Assembly: GCA_037190175.1 (NCBI GenBank)
Contig: JBBCJM010000200.1
Location: 1-39,402, forward strand
Direction of reading: 5' to 3'
Source: JBBCJM01 sp037190175
Lineage (GTDB): Bacteria; Pseudomonadota; Alphaproteobacteria; Rhodobacterales; Rhodobacteraceae
Length of the DNA stretch: 39,402 bases
The notes below the pieces were generated by a model. It searched no databases. It saw only the letters and a program-made list of their open reading frames with translations, and was not told the origin of the DNA. Below, piece by piece: positions 6,901 through 15,895 of this stretch. How positions within the stretch are numbered: the stretch's first letter is position 1; each line of letters begins with the position of its first letter. The translations under genes and the position numbers were made by a program.

Positions 6901-8427
6901 TTATTCCAGATCGAACGACACCCCCTGCGCCAGCGGCAGCGCGTCGGAATAGTTGATGGTGTTGGTCGCCCGGCGCATGTAGCCCTTCCAGGCGTCCGAG
7001 CCGCTTTCCCGCCCGCCGCCGGTCTCCTTCTCGCCCCCGAAGGCGCCGCCGATCTCGGCGCCCGAGGTGCCGATGTTGACGTTGGCGATGCCGCAGTCCG
7101 ACCCCTCGGCCGACAGGAACCGCTCCGCCTCGCGCAGGTCGCGGGTGAAGACCGATGAGGCCAGCCCGGCGCCCACCGCATTGTTCAGCGCGACGGCCTC
7201 GGCGAAATCGCGATAGCGCAGGACATAGAGGATGGGGGCGAAGGTTTCCTCCAGCATCGGGCCGGTCTGTTCCGGCATCTCGACCAGCGCCGGGCGGACG
7301 TAATACGCCGCCTCCGGCCCCGCCTCGGCCACCCGTCCGCCGCCGGTGATCCGCGCGCCGGCCGCCCGCGCCGCCTCCAGCGCCGCCTGCATCCCGTCGT
7401 AAGCGGCCCGGTCGATCAGCGGGCCGACCAGCGCCGAGGTCTCCAGCGGGTTGCCCACCGTCACGCTGTCATAGGCCCGGCGCAGGCGGGCAAGGAAGCT
7501 GTCGTAGATATCCTCGTGCACGAAAAGCCGCCGCAGCGTGGTGCAGCGTTGCCCGGCGGTGCCCATCGCGCCGAAGGCCACCGCGCGCAGGGTCAGGTCG
7601 GGGTCGGCCGAGGGGCAGACGATGCCGGCATTGTTGCCGCCCAGCTCCAGGATCGCCCGGGCGAAGCGCGCGGCCAGCCGCGGGCCCACCGCCCGGCCCA
7701 TGCGGGTGGATCCGGTGGCCGAGACCAGCGCCACGCCGGGGTGATCGACCAGCGCCTCGCCCAGCTCCCGGCCGCCCACCAGCACTGCCGCCAGCCCCTC
7801 CGGCGCGTCGCCGAACCGGGCGGCGGCGCGGGCCAGGATCGCCTGCGTGGCCAGCGCGGTCAGGGGGGTCTTCTCGGAGGGTTTCCACACCACCGCATTG
7901 CCGCAGACCAGCGCCAGCGCCACGTTCCACGACCAGACCGCGACGGGGAAGTTGAAGGCCGAGATCACGCCCACCACGCCCAGCGGATGCCAGGTTTCCA
8001 TCATCCGGTGGCCCGGGCGCTCGGTGGCGATGGTCAGCCCGTAGATCTGCCGCGACAGGCCCACGGCGAAGTCGCAGATGTCGATCATCTCCTGCACCTC
8101 GCCCAGCCCTTCGGACAGGATCTTGCCCGTCTCGATCGAGACCAGCCGGCCGAGGTCCGTCTTGGCCGCCCGCAGTTCCTCGCCCAGCAGGCGCACCAGT
8201 TCGCCCCGCCGCGGGGCAGGCACGTTGCGCCAGACCCGGAAGGCGGCCTGCGCGGCCTCGATCACGCGGCCGGCGTCCTCCGCCGGGGTCTCGACCGCCT
8301 GCGCGATCTCCTCGCCGGTCAGGGGGGTGAAGGAGCGCAGCGTGCCCCCGGTCCAGCCGGCGCGGGCGACCCCCAGCCGGTCCAGCAGCCGCCCGGTTTC
8401 CTGGCCCATGTCGAGATGTTCGGTCAT
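6901..8427 (-). CDS. ALDH7-family aldehyde dehydrogenase (aminoadipate-semialdehyde / piperideine-6-carboxylate dehydrogenase)
   Basis: 508 residues. Catalytic Cys295 in GQRCTT, Glu261 in LELGGNNA and Asn159 in FNFP are intact. The C-terminal region GSDCGIANVNIGTSGAEIGG, followed by FGGEKETGGGRESGSDAWK and INYSDALPLAQG, matches the antiquitin (ALDH7A1) signature closely. This family oxidises 2-aminoadipate 6-semialdehyde (in equilibrium with piperideine-6-carboxylate) to 2-aminoadipate with NAD+, a step of lysine catabolism. Its ATG at 8427 overlaps the upstream acyltransferase stop (ATGA). It is the last gene of the operon read from 12883. Family is certain, substrate very likely. Confidence 0.92.
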   Translation of the reverse strand: MTEHLDMGQETGRLLDRLGVARAGWTGGTLRSFTPLTGEEIAQAVETPAEDAGRVIEAAQAAFRVWRNVPAPRRGELVRLLGEELRAAKTDLGRLVSIETGKILSEGLGEVQEMIDICDFAVGLSRQIYGLTIATERPGHRMMETWHPLGVVGVISAFNFPVAVWSWNVALALVCGNAVVWKPSEKTPLTALATQAILARAAARFGDAPEGLAAVLVGGRELGEALVDHPGVALVSATGSTRMGRAVGPRLAARFARAILELGGNNAGIVCPSADPDLTLRAVAFGAMGTAGQRCTTLRRLFVHEDIYDSFLARLRRAYDSVTVGNPLETSALVGPLIDRAAYDGMQAALEAARAAGARITGGGRVAEAGPEAAYYVRPALVEMPEQTGPMLEETFAPILYVLRYRDFAEAVALNNAVGAGLASSVFTRDLREAERFLSAEGSDCGIANVNIGTSGAEIGGAFGGEKETGGGRESGSDAWKGYMRRATNTINYSDALPLAQGVSFDLE

Positions 8428-9473
8428 CCTGTCGGTCTCCCCTGCTTGCTTTGCACCACCGCCCGGCGCTGGTCGTCCATTCCCATGGAGATAAGGACCG
8501 GCGCGCTGTCCTGCATCTGGCGGAAGTCGTCGCGCGAGGCCATGCCGCGCCAGTTGCAGCGGATCAGGCTTTGTGCCACCGCCCCGCCCAGGGTGGTGCC
8601 GGGGCCGGTGACGATCAGCATGTCGGGCGCGAACTCGCGCACCGCGGTGCGGATCGCGGCGGTGAAGTCGTAGGTCTCGGTCACCTGATGGCCGAGGGTA
8701 TAGTCGCGCAGGGCGCCCGGCTCCGCCGCGCCCGGCCACCAGACCGCGCCGCGCCCGTCCACCAGCGGCAGCGCGGGGGTGGCGAAGAGCTCCGCCGGCA
8801 GCCGCGCCCGCCCCTCGGCCGCCACCGGGGCCTGCAGGGCGGTGTGGAAGGCGGCGTGATTGGTCAGCCGCAGCGGGAACCGCCCCTCCAGCGGCGGCAC
8901 CGCGGCCTCGAAGGCGTCGAGCCCCGCGGCATCGCCCGCCAGCACCAGCATTCCGCCCAGGTCGATGGAGAGCGCCAGCGCATGGCCGGGCCGCGCGGCG
9001 ATCCGATCCACCAGCGCCAGCAGGCTGGCCCGCCGGGCGGGATCGTCGCGCCAGTCCCCGGCCACGCAGGGATAGACCAGCTGCCCGCCGATCAGATGCT
9101 CCTGCATCAGCCTGCCCATGGTGTTGACCACCTCGAACCCCGCATCGGGGCTCAGCGCGCCGGCGCAGGCCAGCGCGGAATACCAGCCCATCGAATTGCC
9201 GGTGACCGCGACCACCTGCACCTGCGGGTCGAGCGACAGGAAGTCGGCCAGGGTGCAGGCATAGATCAGCGCCGAGGCATTGTCGCCGCGGGTATGGCGG
9301 GCCACGGAATAGCCCTTGGCCCCGTCCAGCGCCGAGAGCGTCTCCTGCCCCGCGGCCCTGCGCGCGGCGTCGAAGCGGCCCAGCAGCGCCTTGTCGGCAT
9401 AGCGCGCCAGATAGCCCAGCTCGCTGCGGGTATAGGTGCCCCGCCCGGGGCAGACGACCACCGCGGTCTTCAT
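8424..9473 (-). CDS. FabD-like acyltransferase (malonyl-transferase fold)
   Basis: 349 residues. Serine-hydrolase elbow GNSMG with nucleophile S94, GRLMQ with Arg120 at the position that binds the acyl carboxylate in FabD, and catalytic His209 in NHAAFHT. These define the malonyl-CoA:ACP transacylase fold. The carboxylate-binding Arg suggests a dicarboxylic acyl group such as malonyl or glutaryl; that is inference. It is not in a fatty-acid synthesis cluster: it is coupled at both ends (ATGA overlaps) to an E1 2-oxoacid dehydrogenase and an ALDH7 enzyme. Possible roles are moving a glutaryl group formed by the E1 enzyme, or acyl-CoA hydrolysis. Automated annotation would probably call it FabD, which I doubt. 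Confidence 0.8.
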   Translation of the reverse strand: MKTAVVVCPGRGTYTRSELGYLARYADKALLGRFDAARRAAGQETLSALDGAKGYSVARHTRGDNASALIYACTLADFLSLDPQVQVVAVTGNSMGWYSALACAGALSPDAGFEVVNTMGRLMQEHLIGGQLVYPCVAGDWRDDPARRASLLALVDRIAARPGHALALSIDLGGMLVLAGDAAGLDAFEAAVPPLEGRFPLRLTNHAAFHTALQAPVAAEGRARLPAELFATPALPLVDGRGAVWWPGAAEPGALRDYTLGHQVTETYDFTAAIRTAVREFAPDMLIVTGPGTTLGGAVAQSLIRCNWRGMASRDDFRQMQDSAPVLISMGMDDQRRAVVQSKQGRPTG

Positions 9474-11659
9474 GGCCGCCCCCCGATCAGGGCCTTCGCC
9501 GCCTCCACGATCCCCGCCGCCGAGGGCAGCGTGGCCGCATAGGCCGGGCCGGTGGCGATGAAGCTGTCCTCGGCCGCCAGCCGGGCCGCGGGCGGGCCGC
9601 CCCGTTCGGCGAAGAGCGCCATCAGCGCCTCGGACTGGCTGCCGGTGCGGCGGCATTCGTCCACCACCAGCACCCTGCGGCAGCCCGCCACCGCCTCCAG
9701 CAGCGCCGCCCCGGGCAGGGGGGCCAGCCAGCGCAGGTCGATCACCCGGGCGGCGATGCCCTGCCCCTCCAGCACCTTCTGCGCCTGCCGCGACAGGTAA
9801 TGCCCGTTGCCGTAGGTCACGATGGCCAGGTCGGTGCCGTCGCCATGCACCCCCACCTCGCCCAGCGCGATCCGCCGGTCGGGCGCGGGATAGCGGCACA
9901 TCCAGCCGCTGTCCTTCTCCTCGTGCAGGTCGCGCATGGGGTAGAGCGCGATGGGCTCCAGGAACACCACCACCCGCTGTTCCTCGCGCGCCAGCCGCAG
10001 GCATTCGCGCAGCATCATCGCGGCGTCCTCGCCGGTGGAGGGGCAGGCGAGGATCAGGCCGGGGATGTCGCGCAGCACGGCCAGCGAGTTGTCGTTGTGG
10101 AAATGCCCGCCGAAGCCCTTCTGGTAGCCCAGCCCCGCGATCCGCACCACCATCGGGTTGGCATACTGGCCGTTGGAGAAGAAGGGCAGCGTCGCCGCCT
10201 CGCCCCGCAGCTGGTCCTCGGCGTTGTGCAGATAGGCGAGGAACTGGATCTCGGGCACCGGCAGGAACCCGTTGTGCGCCATGCCGATGGCCAGGCCCAG
10301 GATCGACTGCTCGTCCAGCAGCGTGTCGATCACCCGGTCGGCGCCGAAGCGGGCCTGCAACCGCTGGGTCACCCCATAGACCCCGCCCTTGCGCCCCACG
10401 TCCTCGCCCGCCAGCACGATCTCGTCATGCGCCAGCATCAGGTCGGTCAGCGCCCAGTTGATCAGCCGGCTCATCGGCTGCGGTTCCTCCATCGCCCGCA
10501 GGTCGGCGCCGAAGGCGGCGGCGCGGCGCTCGGGCGTGGGGCCGTTGCTGGGGCGGCAGGGGCGGGGCGGGGGGATCAGGCTGGCCATTACCTCCCCGGC
10601 CGTCCTCAGCCGCGGGCGGGTGGTGGCCTCGGCGGCGATGCGGGTGGCGCGGGCGCAGGTGTCGGTATAGATCGCCAGCGCTTGCATAGGGTCCATCACC
10701 CCCGCCGCCGCCAGCAGCCGCACCGAATGCAGCAGCGGGTCGTTGGCTTCCTCGGCCTCCACCTCCTCCTTGGCCATGTAGGTGGTGGGCAGGTCGGCCC
10801 CGGCATGGCCGTAAAGCCGCACCATCCGCAGGTGCAGGAAGGCCGGCCGGCGGCGGTTGCGCACGTAATCCGCGGCCTCGGCGGCCACCTGGGCGGTCTG
10901 ATTAATGTCCAGCCCGTCGGCGTGGAAGTACTTCAGCCCCGGCCGGTTGGCGAAGCTCGCCGCGATCCAGCCCGTCGGCGTTTTGACCGAGATGCCGATG
11001 CCGTTGTCCTCGCAGACAAAGAGCAGCGGCAGGGGCACCGACTGGAACGCCGTCCAGCCCGCGGTGTTGAACGCCCCCTGCGCGGTCGAGTGGTTGGCCG
11101 AGGCATCGCCGAAGCTGCACATCACCAGCGCATCCCCGGGCATCTGCCGGTGCTCGGGCGGGCGGCGGCGGGCCTGGCCCAGCGACCAGGCCGCGCCGAC
11201 CGCCTTGGGCAGGTGGCTGGCGATGGTGGAGGTCTGCGGCGGAATGTTCAGCGCCTTCGACCCCAGCACTTTGTGCCGCCCGCCCGAGATCGGATCCTCG
11301 GCCGAGGCGGCGAAGGACAACAGCATGTCCCAGGCCGGTGTCTGGCCCGGCACCTGCATCGCCCGGGCGATCTGGAAGGCGGCATCGCGGTAGTGCAGGA
11401 AGGCCATGTCGGTCGGGCGCAGCGCATGGGCCACCGCCGCCATCCCCTCGTGCCCCGACGACCCGATGGTGTAGAACCCCTGGCCCGCCCGCTGCATGGC
11501 CCGGCTCACCCGGTCCAGCGCCCGGCTGAGGCATTGGGCACGGAAAAGCCCCACCGCCTGCGGCCCGGTCAGCGCGCCCGAGGGCGCGGCACCCGGCGGC
11601 AGGTCGCCCGCCGCCACCCGGCGCAGGAAGTTCTCGTGAACGATGTCGGCCCGGTCCAT
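9470..11659 (-). CDS. Fused alpha-beta 2-oxoacid dehydrogenase E1 (thiamine diphosphate enzyme)
   Basis: 729 residues joining both E1 chains. The alpha part (about 30-345) has HYRD at 89-92 and a ThDP site from GDASANHS (184-191) to EDN (217-219). The beta part (about 396-725) has LAGEDVGRKGG, DTLLDEQSILGLAIGMA and the C-terminal transketolase-like domain RVIDLRWLAPL. Such E1 enzymes decarboxylate a branched or long 2-oxoacid and pass the acyl group to a lipoyl-E2. No E2 or E3 is in the window. With an aminotransferase before it and an aminoadipate-semialdehyde dehydrogenase after it, 2-oxoadipate is the best substrate guess; branched-chain 2-oxoacids are the alternative. The gene begins 9 bp after the aminotransferase stop and overlaps the acyltransferase start. 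Confidence 0.88.
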   Translation of the reverse strand: MDRADIVHENFLRRVAAGDLPPGAAPSGALTGPQAVGLFRAQCLSRALDRVSRAMQRAGQGFYTIGSSGHEGMAAVAHALRPTDMAFLHYRDAAFQIARAMQVPGQTPAWDMLLSFAASAEDPISGGRHKVLGSKALNIPPQTSTIASHLPKAVGAAWSLGQARRRPPEHRQMPGDALVMCSFGDASANHSTAQGAFNTAGWTAFQSVPLPLLFVCEDNGIGISVKTPTGWIAASFANRPGLKYFHADGLDINQTAQVAAEAADYVRNRRRPAFLHLRMVRLYGHAGADLPTTYMAKEEVEAEEANDPLLHSVRLLAAAGVMDPMQALAIYTDTCARATRIAAEATTRPRLRTAGEVMASLIPPPRPCRPSNGPTPERRAAAFGADLRAMEEPQPMSRLINWALTDLMLAHDEIVLAGEDVGRKGGVYGVTQRLQARFGADRVIDTLLDEQSILGLAIGMAHNGFLPVPEIQFLAYLHNAEDQLRGEAATLPFFSNGQYANPMVVRIAGLGYQKGFGGHFHNDNSLAVLRDIPGLILACPSTGEDAAMMLRECLRLAREEQRVVVFLEPIALYPMRDLHEEKDSGWMCRYPAPDRRIALGEVGVHGDGTDLAIVTYGNGHYLSRQAQKVLEGQGIAARVIDLRWLAPLPGAALLEAVAGCRRVLVVDECRRTGSQSEALMALFAERGGPPAARLAAEDSFIATGPAYAATLPSAAGIVEAAKALIGGRP

Positions 11660-11668
11660 CGCGATGCC

Positions 11669-12883
11669 TCAGTGCAGGGTCTGGCAGAAGGCGGCGATGG
11701 CGGCGCAGCCGCGGCGCAGGTCGGCCTCGTCGCAGGCGAAGGACAGCCGGAAATGCCCCGCCTGGCCGAAGGCGCGGCCGGGCACCACCGCCACGCCGGC
11801 CTGCCGCAGCAGTTCCTCGCAGAAGGCGGCATCGTCGGCCAGCACCGTGCCCGCGGGGGTGCGCAGGCCGAGGCTCTGGCGGCAATCCACGAAGGCGTAG
11901 AAGGCGCCCTCGGGCGGGGCCAGCCGCAGCCGGCCGGGCAGGTTCAGCGCCGCCACCACCGCATCGCGCCGCGCCCGGAACGCCTCCCGGCGCTCCACCA
12001 GCAGGTCCTGCGGCCCGGTCAGCGCCGCCACCGCCGCGGCCTGCGAGACCGAGCAGGCCCCCGAGGTCGCTTGCCCCTGCACCGCCACCATGGCCGCGAT
12101 CAGCGGCGCCGGCCCGATGCCCCAGCCGATCCGCCAGCCGGTCATGGCATGGGACTTCGACACCCCGTCCACCGTCAGCGTGCGCGCCGCCAGATCGGGC
12201 GCCACCGCGGCGAAGGAGGCGAAAGGGACATGGCAGATGTGGCGATAGATATCGTCGCTGATGATGCCGACATGCGGCGCCCCGCGCCGCACCTCGGCCA
12301 GCGCCGCCATGTCGCCGGGCCCCAGCACCGCGCCCGCGGGGTTGGAGGGCGAGTTCAGCAGCACCCAGCGCGTGCGCGGCCCGATGGCGGCCGCCAGCGC
12401 CTCGGGGCGCAGGCGGAAACCCTCTTCGGGCAGGGTCGGCACCGGCACCGCGCGGCCGCCGCAGACCGCCACCATGTCGGGATAGCTGGTCCACCAGGGC
12501 GTGGCGATCGCCACCTCGTCGCCCGGGTCCAGCGTGGCCATCAGCGCGTTGAAGATCACCTGCTTGGCCCCGGCCGAGACGATGATCTGCTCGCGCCCGG
12601 GACGTTCCCCCAGGCCGCAGCCCGCGGCGATGGCGTCGCGCAGCGCGGGCGTGCCCTGGGTGGGGGCATAGCGCGTCTCGCCCGCCAGCATCGCGGCATG
12701 GGCGGCCGCGATCACATGCGGGGGCGTGGGGAAATCCGGCTCGCCCGCGCCGAAGCCGATCACGTCGCGCCCCGCCGCCCGCAGCGCCGTCGCCAGTTCG
12801 GTGATGCGCAGGATCTCGGAGAGTTCCACCGCTCCCAGACGGGCGGCACGGCGAAAGGGATCGGGCATGGCTCTGGCTCGCAT
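11669..12883 (-). CDS. Class I/II PLP aminotransferase (aspartate/2-aminoadipate type)
   Basis: 404 residues from ATG 12883; a second ATG at 12868 is an equally possible start, and the predicted promoter would leave almost no leader for the first. Fold type I motifs: GFGAGEPDFPTP (43-54), YAPTQGTPALR (72-82), SPSNPAGAV (178-186), SDDIYRHI (209-216) and PLP lysine K243 in GVSKSHAMTGWR. These belong to the AspC/aminoadipate aminotransferase group. In this operon it probably converts 2-aminoadipate to 2-oxoadipate for the following E1 gene; substrate is inferred from context. First gene of the four-gene operon and divergent from a LysR regulator. Confidence 0.9.
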   Translation of the reverse strand: MRARAMPDPFRRAARLGAVELSEILRITELATALRAAGRDVIGFGAGEPDFPTPPHVIAAAHAAMLAGETRYAPTQGTPALRDAIAAGCGLGERPGREQIIVSAGAKQVIFNALMATLDPGDEVAIATPWWTSYPDMVAVCGGRAVPVPTLPEEGFRLRPEALAAAIGPRTRWVLLNSPSNPAGAVLGPGDMAALAEVRRGAPHVGIISDDIYRHICHVPFASFAAVAPDLAARTLTVDGVSKSHAMTGWRIGWGIGPAPLIAAMVAVQGQATSGACSVSQAAAVAALTGPQDLLVERREAFRARRDAVVAALNLPGRLRLAPPEGAFYAFVDCRQSLGLRTPAGTVLADDAAFCEELLRQAGVAVVPGRAFGQAGHFRLSFACDEADLRRGCAAIAAFCQTLH

Positions 12884-12894
12884 GGGGTTGATGC

Positions 12895-12923
12895 ATTATG
12901 AGCCTATTCCGGGCCGTGGCTAA
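12895..12923 (-). promoter_or_regulatory. Predicted promoter of the aminotransferase operon
   Basis: Minus strand: TTAGCC (12918-12923), 17 bp, CATAAT (12895-12900). The -10 is good and the -35 poor, as expected for an activator-dependent promoter. It lies in the 81-bp gap shared with the divergent LysR gene. If right, the start of transcription would be close to the first ATG and favour the second ATG (12868). Confidence 0.4.
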
Positions 12924-12964
12924 CGCCGTTTGGGCCCGGAGATAAGCATGGAGGGCATATAGGG

Positions 12965-13861
12965 GTGCGGCCGCGGCGCTATCTTCCCTCGATGAGCCTG
13001 CTGGCGGCCTTCGAGGCGGTCTGCCGCACCGGCTCCTCCGCCGCCGCGGCGCGGGACCTGGCGCTGACACAGGGCGCGGTCAGCCGGCTGGTGCAGCGGC
13101 TGGAGGAACAGCTGGGCGTGCAGCTGTTCCGGCGGGAGCGGCGGCGGCTGATCCCCACCGACAGCGCGCTGGCCTATGCGCGCGAGGTCGACAAGGCGCT
13201 GGACCTGATCGCCCGCGCCTCGCTGGCGCTCAGCACCAATCCGGGCGGCGGCACGCTGTCGCTGGCGATCCTGCCCACCTTCGGCACCCGCTGGCTGGCC
13301 CCGCGGCTGCCGCGGTTCCTGGCCGCGCATCCGGGGGTGACGCTGAACCTCGGCACCCGGCTGCACCGCTTCGACTTCGGTCAGGAGGCCTTCGACGCCG
13401 CGATCCATTTCGGCGCCGCCGACTGGCCGGGGGCGGAACATGTGAAGCTGTTCGACGAAAGGCTGATCGCCTGCTGCGCGCCCGCCTTTCGCCAGGCGCA
13501 CCGGATGGACGGCGCGCGCGACCTGCTGGCGCTGCCGCTTCTGCATCTCGACTCGCGCCCCGCGGCCTGGAGCGCCTGGTTCCAGCGGCACGGCTGCGAT
13601 GCGCCCACGGTGCGGGGGATGCTGTTCGACCAGTTCGGCACCGTGTTGCAGGCGGCGATCCACGGCATCGGCGTGGCGCTTTTGCCCGAGTTCCTGGCGG
13701 CGACCGAGATCGAGGACGGCCGGCTGGTGCCCGCCTTCGGCGCGCCGATTTCCGGCGTGGGCAGCTATTACCTCGTCTGGCCCGCCAGCGTGGTGCCCAC
13801 CCGCCCCCTGCGCGCCTTCCGCGAATGGCTGGCCGAGGAAACCGGCGCCCTGCGCGGCTGA
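12965..13861 (+). CDS. LysR-family (GcvA-like) transcriptional regulator
   Basis: 298 residues. N-terminal winged helix-turn-helix (about 7-65): LLAAFEAVCRTGSSAAAARDL then TQGAVSRLVQRLEEQLG and LFRRERR. The rest is the LysR effector-binding domain, with the closing region typical of GcvA-like members. Start GTG at 12965 with GGAGG shortly upstream (12954-12958); an internal ATG at 12992 would cut into the HTH. Divergence from the aminotransferase operon, 81 bp away, makes that operon its likely target, with lysine or a lysine breakdown product as possible effector. Convergent with the next gene, only 5 bp apart. Confidence 0.9.
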   Translation: MRPRRYLPSMSLLAAFEAVCRTGSSAAAARDLALTQGAVSRLVQRLEEQLGVQLFRRERRRLIPTDSALAYAREVDKALDLIARASLALSTNPGGGTLSLAILPTFGTRWLAPRLPRFLAAHPGVTLNLGTRLHRFDFGQEAFDAAIHFGAADWPGAEHVKLFDERLIACCAPAFRQAHRMDGARDLLALPLLHLDSRPAAWSAWFQRHGCDAPTVRGMLFDQFGTVLQAAIHGIGVALLPEFLAATEIEDGRLVPAFGAPISGVGSYYLVWPASVVPTRPLRAFREWLAEETGALRG

Positions 13862-13866
13862 GGCCC

Positions 13867-15699
13867 TCAGGCCGCCGCCTCGGCCGGGCCGGTCTCCTGC
13901 ACCAGATGGCCGGGCGAGACCTCGACATAGCGGCGGGCGGGCGGCACATGGCCGACCGGGCGGACGGGGCTGCGGATCTCGTCGTTCGACAGCGCCACCG
14001 GCGCGCGGCGGCGGGCGGGGTCGGCCACCGGCACCGCGGCCAAGAGCTTGCGGGTATAGGGATGCCGGGGGTTCTCCAGCACCGCGGCGCGCGGCCCCAT
14101 CTCGACGATCTCGCCCAGGTACATCACCGCGATGGAATGGCTCACCCGCTCGACCACCGCCATGTCGTGCGAGATGAACAGATAGCCGAGCCCCAGCCGG
14201 TCCTGCAGTTCCATCAGCAGGTTGACCACCTGCGCCTTGACCGAGACATCCAGCGCCGAGACCGCCTCGTCCGCCACGATCAGCCCGGGGTCCAGCGACA
14301 GCGCGCGGGCGATCGAGATGCGCTGCCGCTGCCCGCCCGAGAATTCGTGCGGATAGCGGCGCAGCATGTCGGGCGTCAGCCCCACCTGCTCCATCAGCGC
14401 CGCGGCCTTTTCCGCCGCCTCGGCCCGGCTGGCCAGCCGATAGGCCAGCATCGGCTCGGCGATCAGCTCGCCCACCCGCATCCGTGGGTTCAGGCTGGCG
14501 AAGGGATCCTGGAAGATCATCTGCATCCCGCGCCGCAACTCGCGCAGTTCCTGCCGGCCGGCGCCCAGCACGTCGCGCCCGCCCAGCCGGACCGAGCCGC
14601 CGTCGGCCTGGATCAGCCGCAGGATAGCCCGCCCGGTGGTGGACTTGCCGCAGCCCGATTCCCCCACCAGCGACAGGGTTTCCCCGGCCTTGAGCGTGAA
14701 GGACACGTCCTCGACCGCATGGACCACGCCGGCCAGCCGCCCGAAGGCGCCCGCGCGGATCGGGAACCGCTTGGTCAGGTTGCGCACCTCCAGCAGCGGC
14801 GTGGCGGGCGCGGGGGCCGGCGCCGCCCGGGGAATGGCGGGCGGGGCGTCGGGGATGGGGAAGGGCAGGGGCCGCGGCTCGCCCCGCATCGAGCCCAGCC
14901 GCGGCACCGCCGCCAGCAGGCGGCGGGTATAGGGATGCTCCGGCCGGGCGAAGATCCGGTCGGTCGGCCCGGCCTCCACGATGTCGCCGCGGTACATGAC
15001 CAGCGTGCGGTCGGCCAGCTCCGCCACCACCCCCATGTCGTGGGTGATGAAGATCACCGACATCCGCTCCTCCTCCTGAAGGCTGCGGATCAGGGCGATG
15101 ATCTGCGCCTGGATCGTCACGTCCAGCGCGGTGGTGGGCTCGTCGGCGATCAGGAGCCGCGGCTGGCAGGCCAGCGCCATGGCGATCATCACCCGCTGGC
15201 GCATCCCGCCGGAGAAGAGGTGCGGATAGTCGTCCAGCCGCGCCTTCGCCGAGGGGATGCGCACCTTTTCCAGCAGGCGCACCGCCTCGGCCCGCGCGGC
15301 CCCGGCCCCCAGCCCGCGGTGCAGCCGGATGGCCTCGGCGATCTGGAAGCCCACGGTCAGCACCGGGTTCAGGCTGGTCATCGGCTCCTGGAAGATCATC
15401 GCGATCTCGTTGCCGCGGATCCGGTTCATCTGCGGGTCGGAAAGCCCGATCAGTTCGCGCCCGCCCAGCCGCACCGAGCCCGAGACCCGCGCCGCGCCGG
15501 GCGGCAGCAGGTGCATGATCGACAGCGCGGTGACGCTCTTGCCCGAGCCGCTCTCGCCCACCACCGCCACGGTCTGCGACTGCGGCACGTCGAAGGAGAT
15601 GCCGTTCAGCACCTGGGCCCAGCCCTCGCCCTGGCGGAAGGCGGTGGTCAGGCCGCGCACCTGGAGGACGGGCGGAGGGTCGGATGCTGTCTGGTCCAT
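13867..15699 (-). CDS. Fused double ATPase of a peptide/opine-type ABC importer (DppD-DppF like)
   Basis: 610 residues containing two complete ABC domains. First half: Walker A GESGSGKS (48-55), signature FSGGMRQRV (162-170), Walker B LLIADEP. Second half: Walker A GESGCGKS (346-353), signature FSGGQRQRI and Walker B LIVADEA. Each half ends with the oligopeptide-type C-terminal extension (HPYTRRLLAAVP, HPYTRKLLAAVP). It powers import through family 5 permeases. No permease adjoins it; the binding protein and permeases at 18007-21374 lack an ATPase, so they probably belong together. Start ATG 15699 with GAAAGAGG just upstream. Walker B of the second half ends DEA rather than DEP, a normal variation. 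Confidence 0.93.
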   Translation of the reverse strand: MDQTASDPPPVLQVRGLTTAFRQGEGWAQVLNGISFDVPQSQTVAVVGESGSGKSVTALSIMHLLPPGAARVSGSVRLGGRELIGLSDPQMNRIRGNEIAMIFQEPMTSLNPVLTVGFQIAEAIRLHRGLGAGAARAEAVRLLEKVRIPSAKARLDDYPHLFSGGMRQRVMIAMALACQPRLLIADEPTTALDVTIQAQIIALIRSLQEEERMSVIFITHDMGVVAELADRTLVMYRGDIVEAGPTDRIFARPEHPYTRRLLAAVPRLGSMRGEPRPLPFPIPDAPPAIPRAAPAPAPATPLLEVRNLTKRFPIRAGAFGRLAGVVHAVEDVSFTLKAGETLSLVGESGCGKSTTGRAILRLIQADGGSVRLGGRDVLGAGRQELRELRRGMQMIFQDPFASLNPRMRVGELIAEPMLAYRLASRAEAAEKAAALMEQVGLTPDMLRRYPHEFSGGQRQRISIARALSLDPGLIVADEAVSALDVSVKAQVVNLLMELQDRLGLGYLFISHDMAVVERVSHSIAVMYLGEIVEMGPRAAVLENPRHPYTRKLLAAVPVADPARRRAPVALSNDEIRSPVRPVGHVPPARRYVEVSPGHLVQETGPAEAAA

Positions 15700-15768
15700 C
15701 GCCTCTTTCGGCACGGAGGGGTGGCGGGCCGGCGGTCGCGCCCCGGAGAAGCGGTTTGCGAGCACTTG

Positions 15769-15783
15769 TATTGCATTGCGCTT
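15769..15783. promoter_or_regulatory. Candidate IclR operator, copy A
   Basis: TATTGCATTGCGCTT. Its first 11 bases (15769-15779) are identical to the perfect palindrome at 17935-17949. It lies about 11 bp downstream of the -10 of the divergent ATPase promoter, the same relative place as copy B, so bound protein would block initiation. Read toward each gene, both sites share TGCAATACAA. Confidence 0.5.
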
Positions 15784-15794
15784 TCTTCTATCGA

Positions 15795-15825
15795 ATAGTA
15801 GTGTGCGGGCGCAGGAACATGTCAA
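15795..15825 (-). promoter_or_regulatory. Predicted promoter of the double-ATPase gene
   Basis: Minus strand: consensus TTGACA (15820-15825), 19 bp, TACTAT (15795-15800). The spacer is long, which fits a regulated promoter. The leader to ATG 15699 is about 90 nt and includes operator copy A. Confidence 0.45.
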
Positions 15826-15895
15826 CAGGAAACTATGCCTGCGCGGCATTTCCATCTAGTGGATCCGGTGAGTGCAGATTTCTGGGGAGGGCCGC

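Noticed and set aside
8424..9473. Calling the acyltransferase FabD of fatty-acid synthesis
   Set aside because: No fab genes nearby; it is translationally coupled to amino-acid catabolic enzymes.
9800..12901. Open frame of about 1000 codons on the plus strand, antisense to the aminotransferase and E1 genes
   Set aside because: Low-complexity Arg/Gly/His/Gln-rich translation with no motif, typical of antisense frames in very GC-rich DNA; both genes beneath it are clear.
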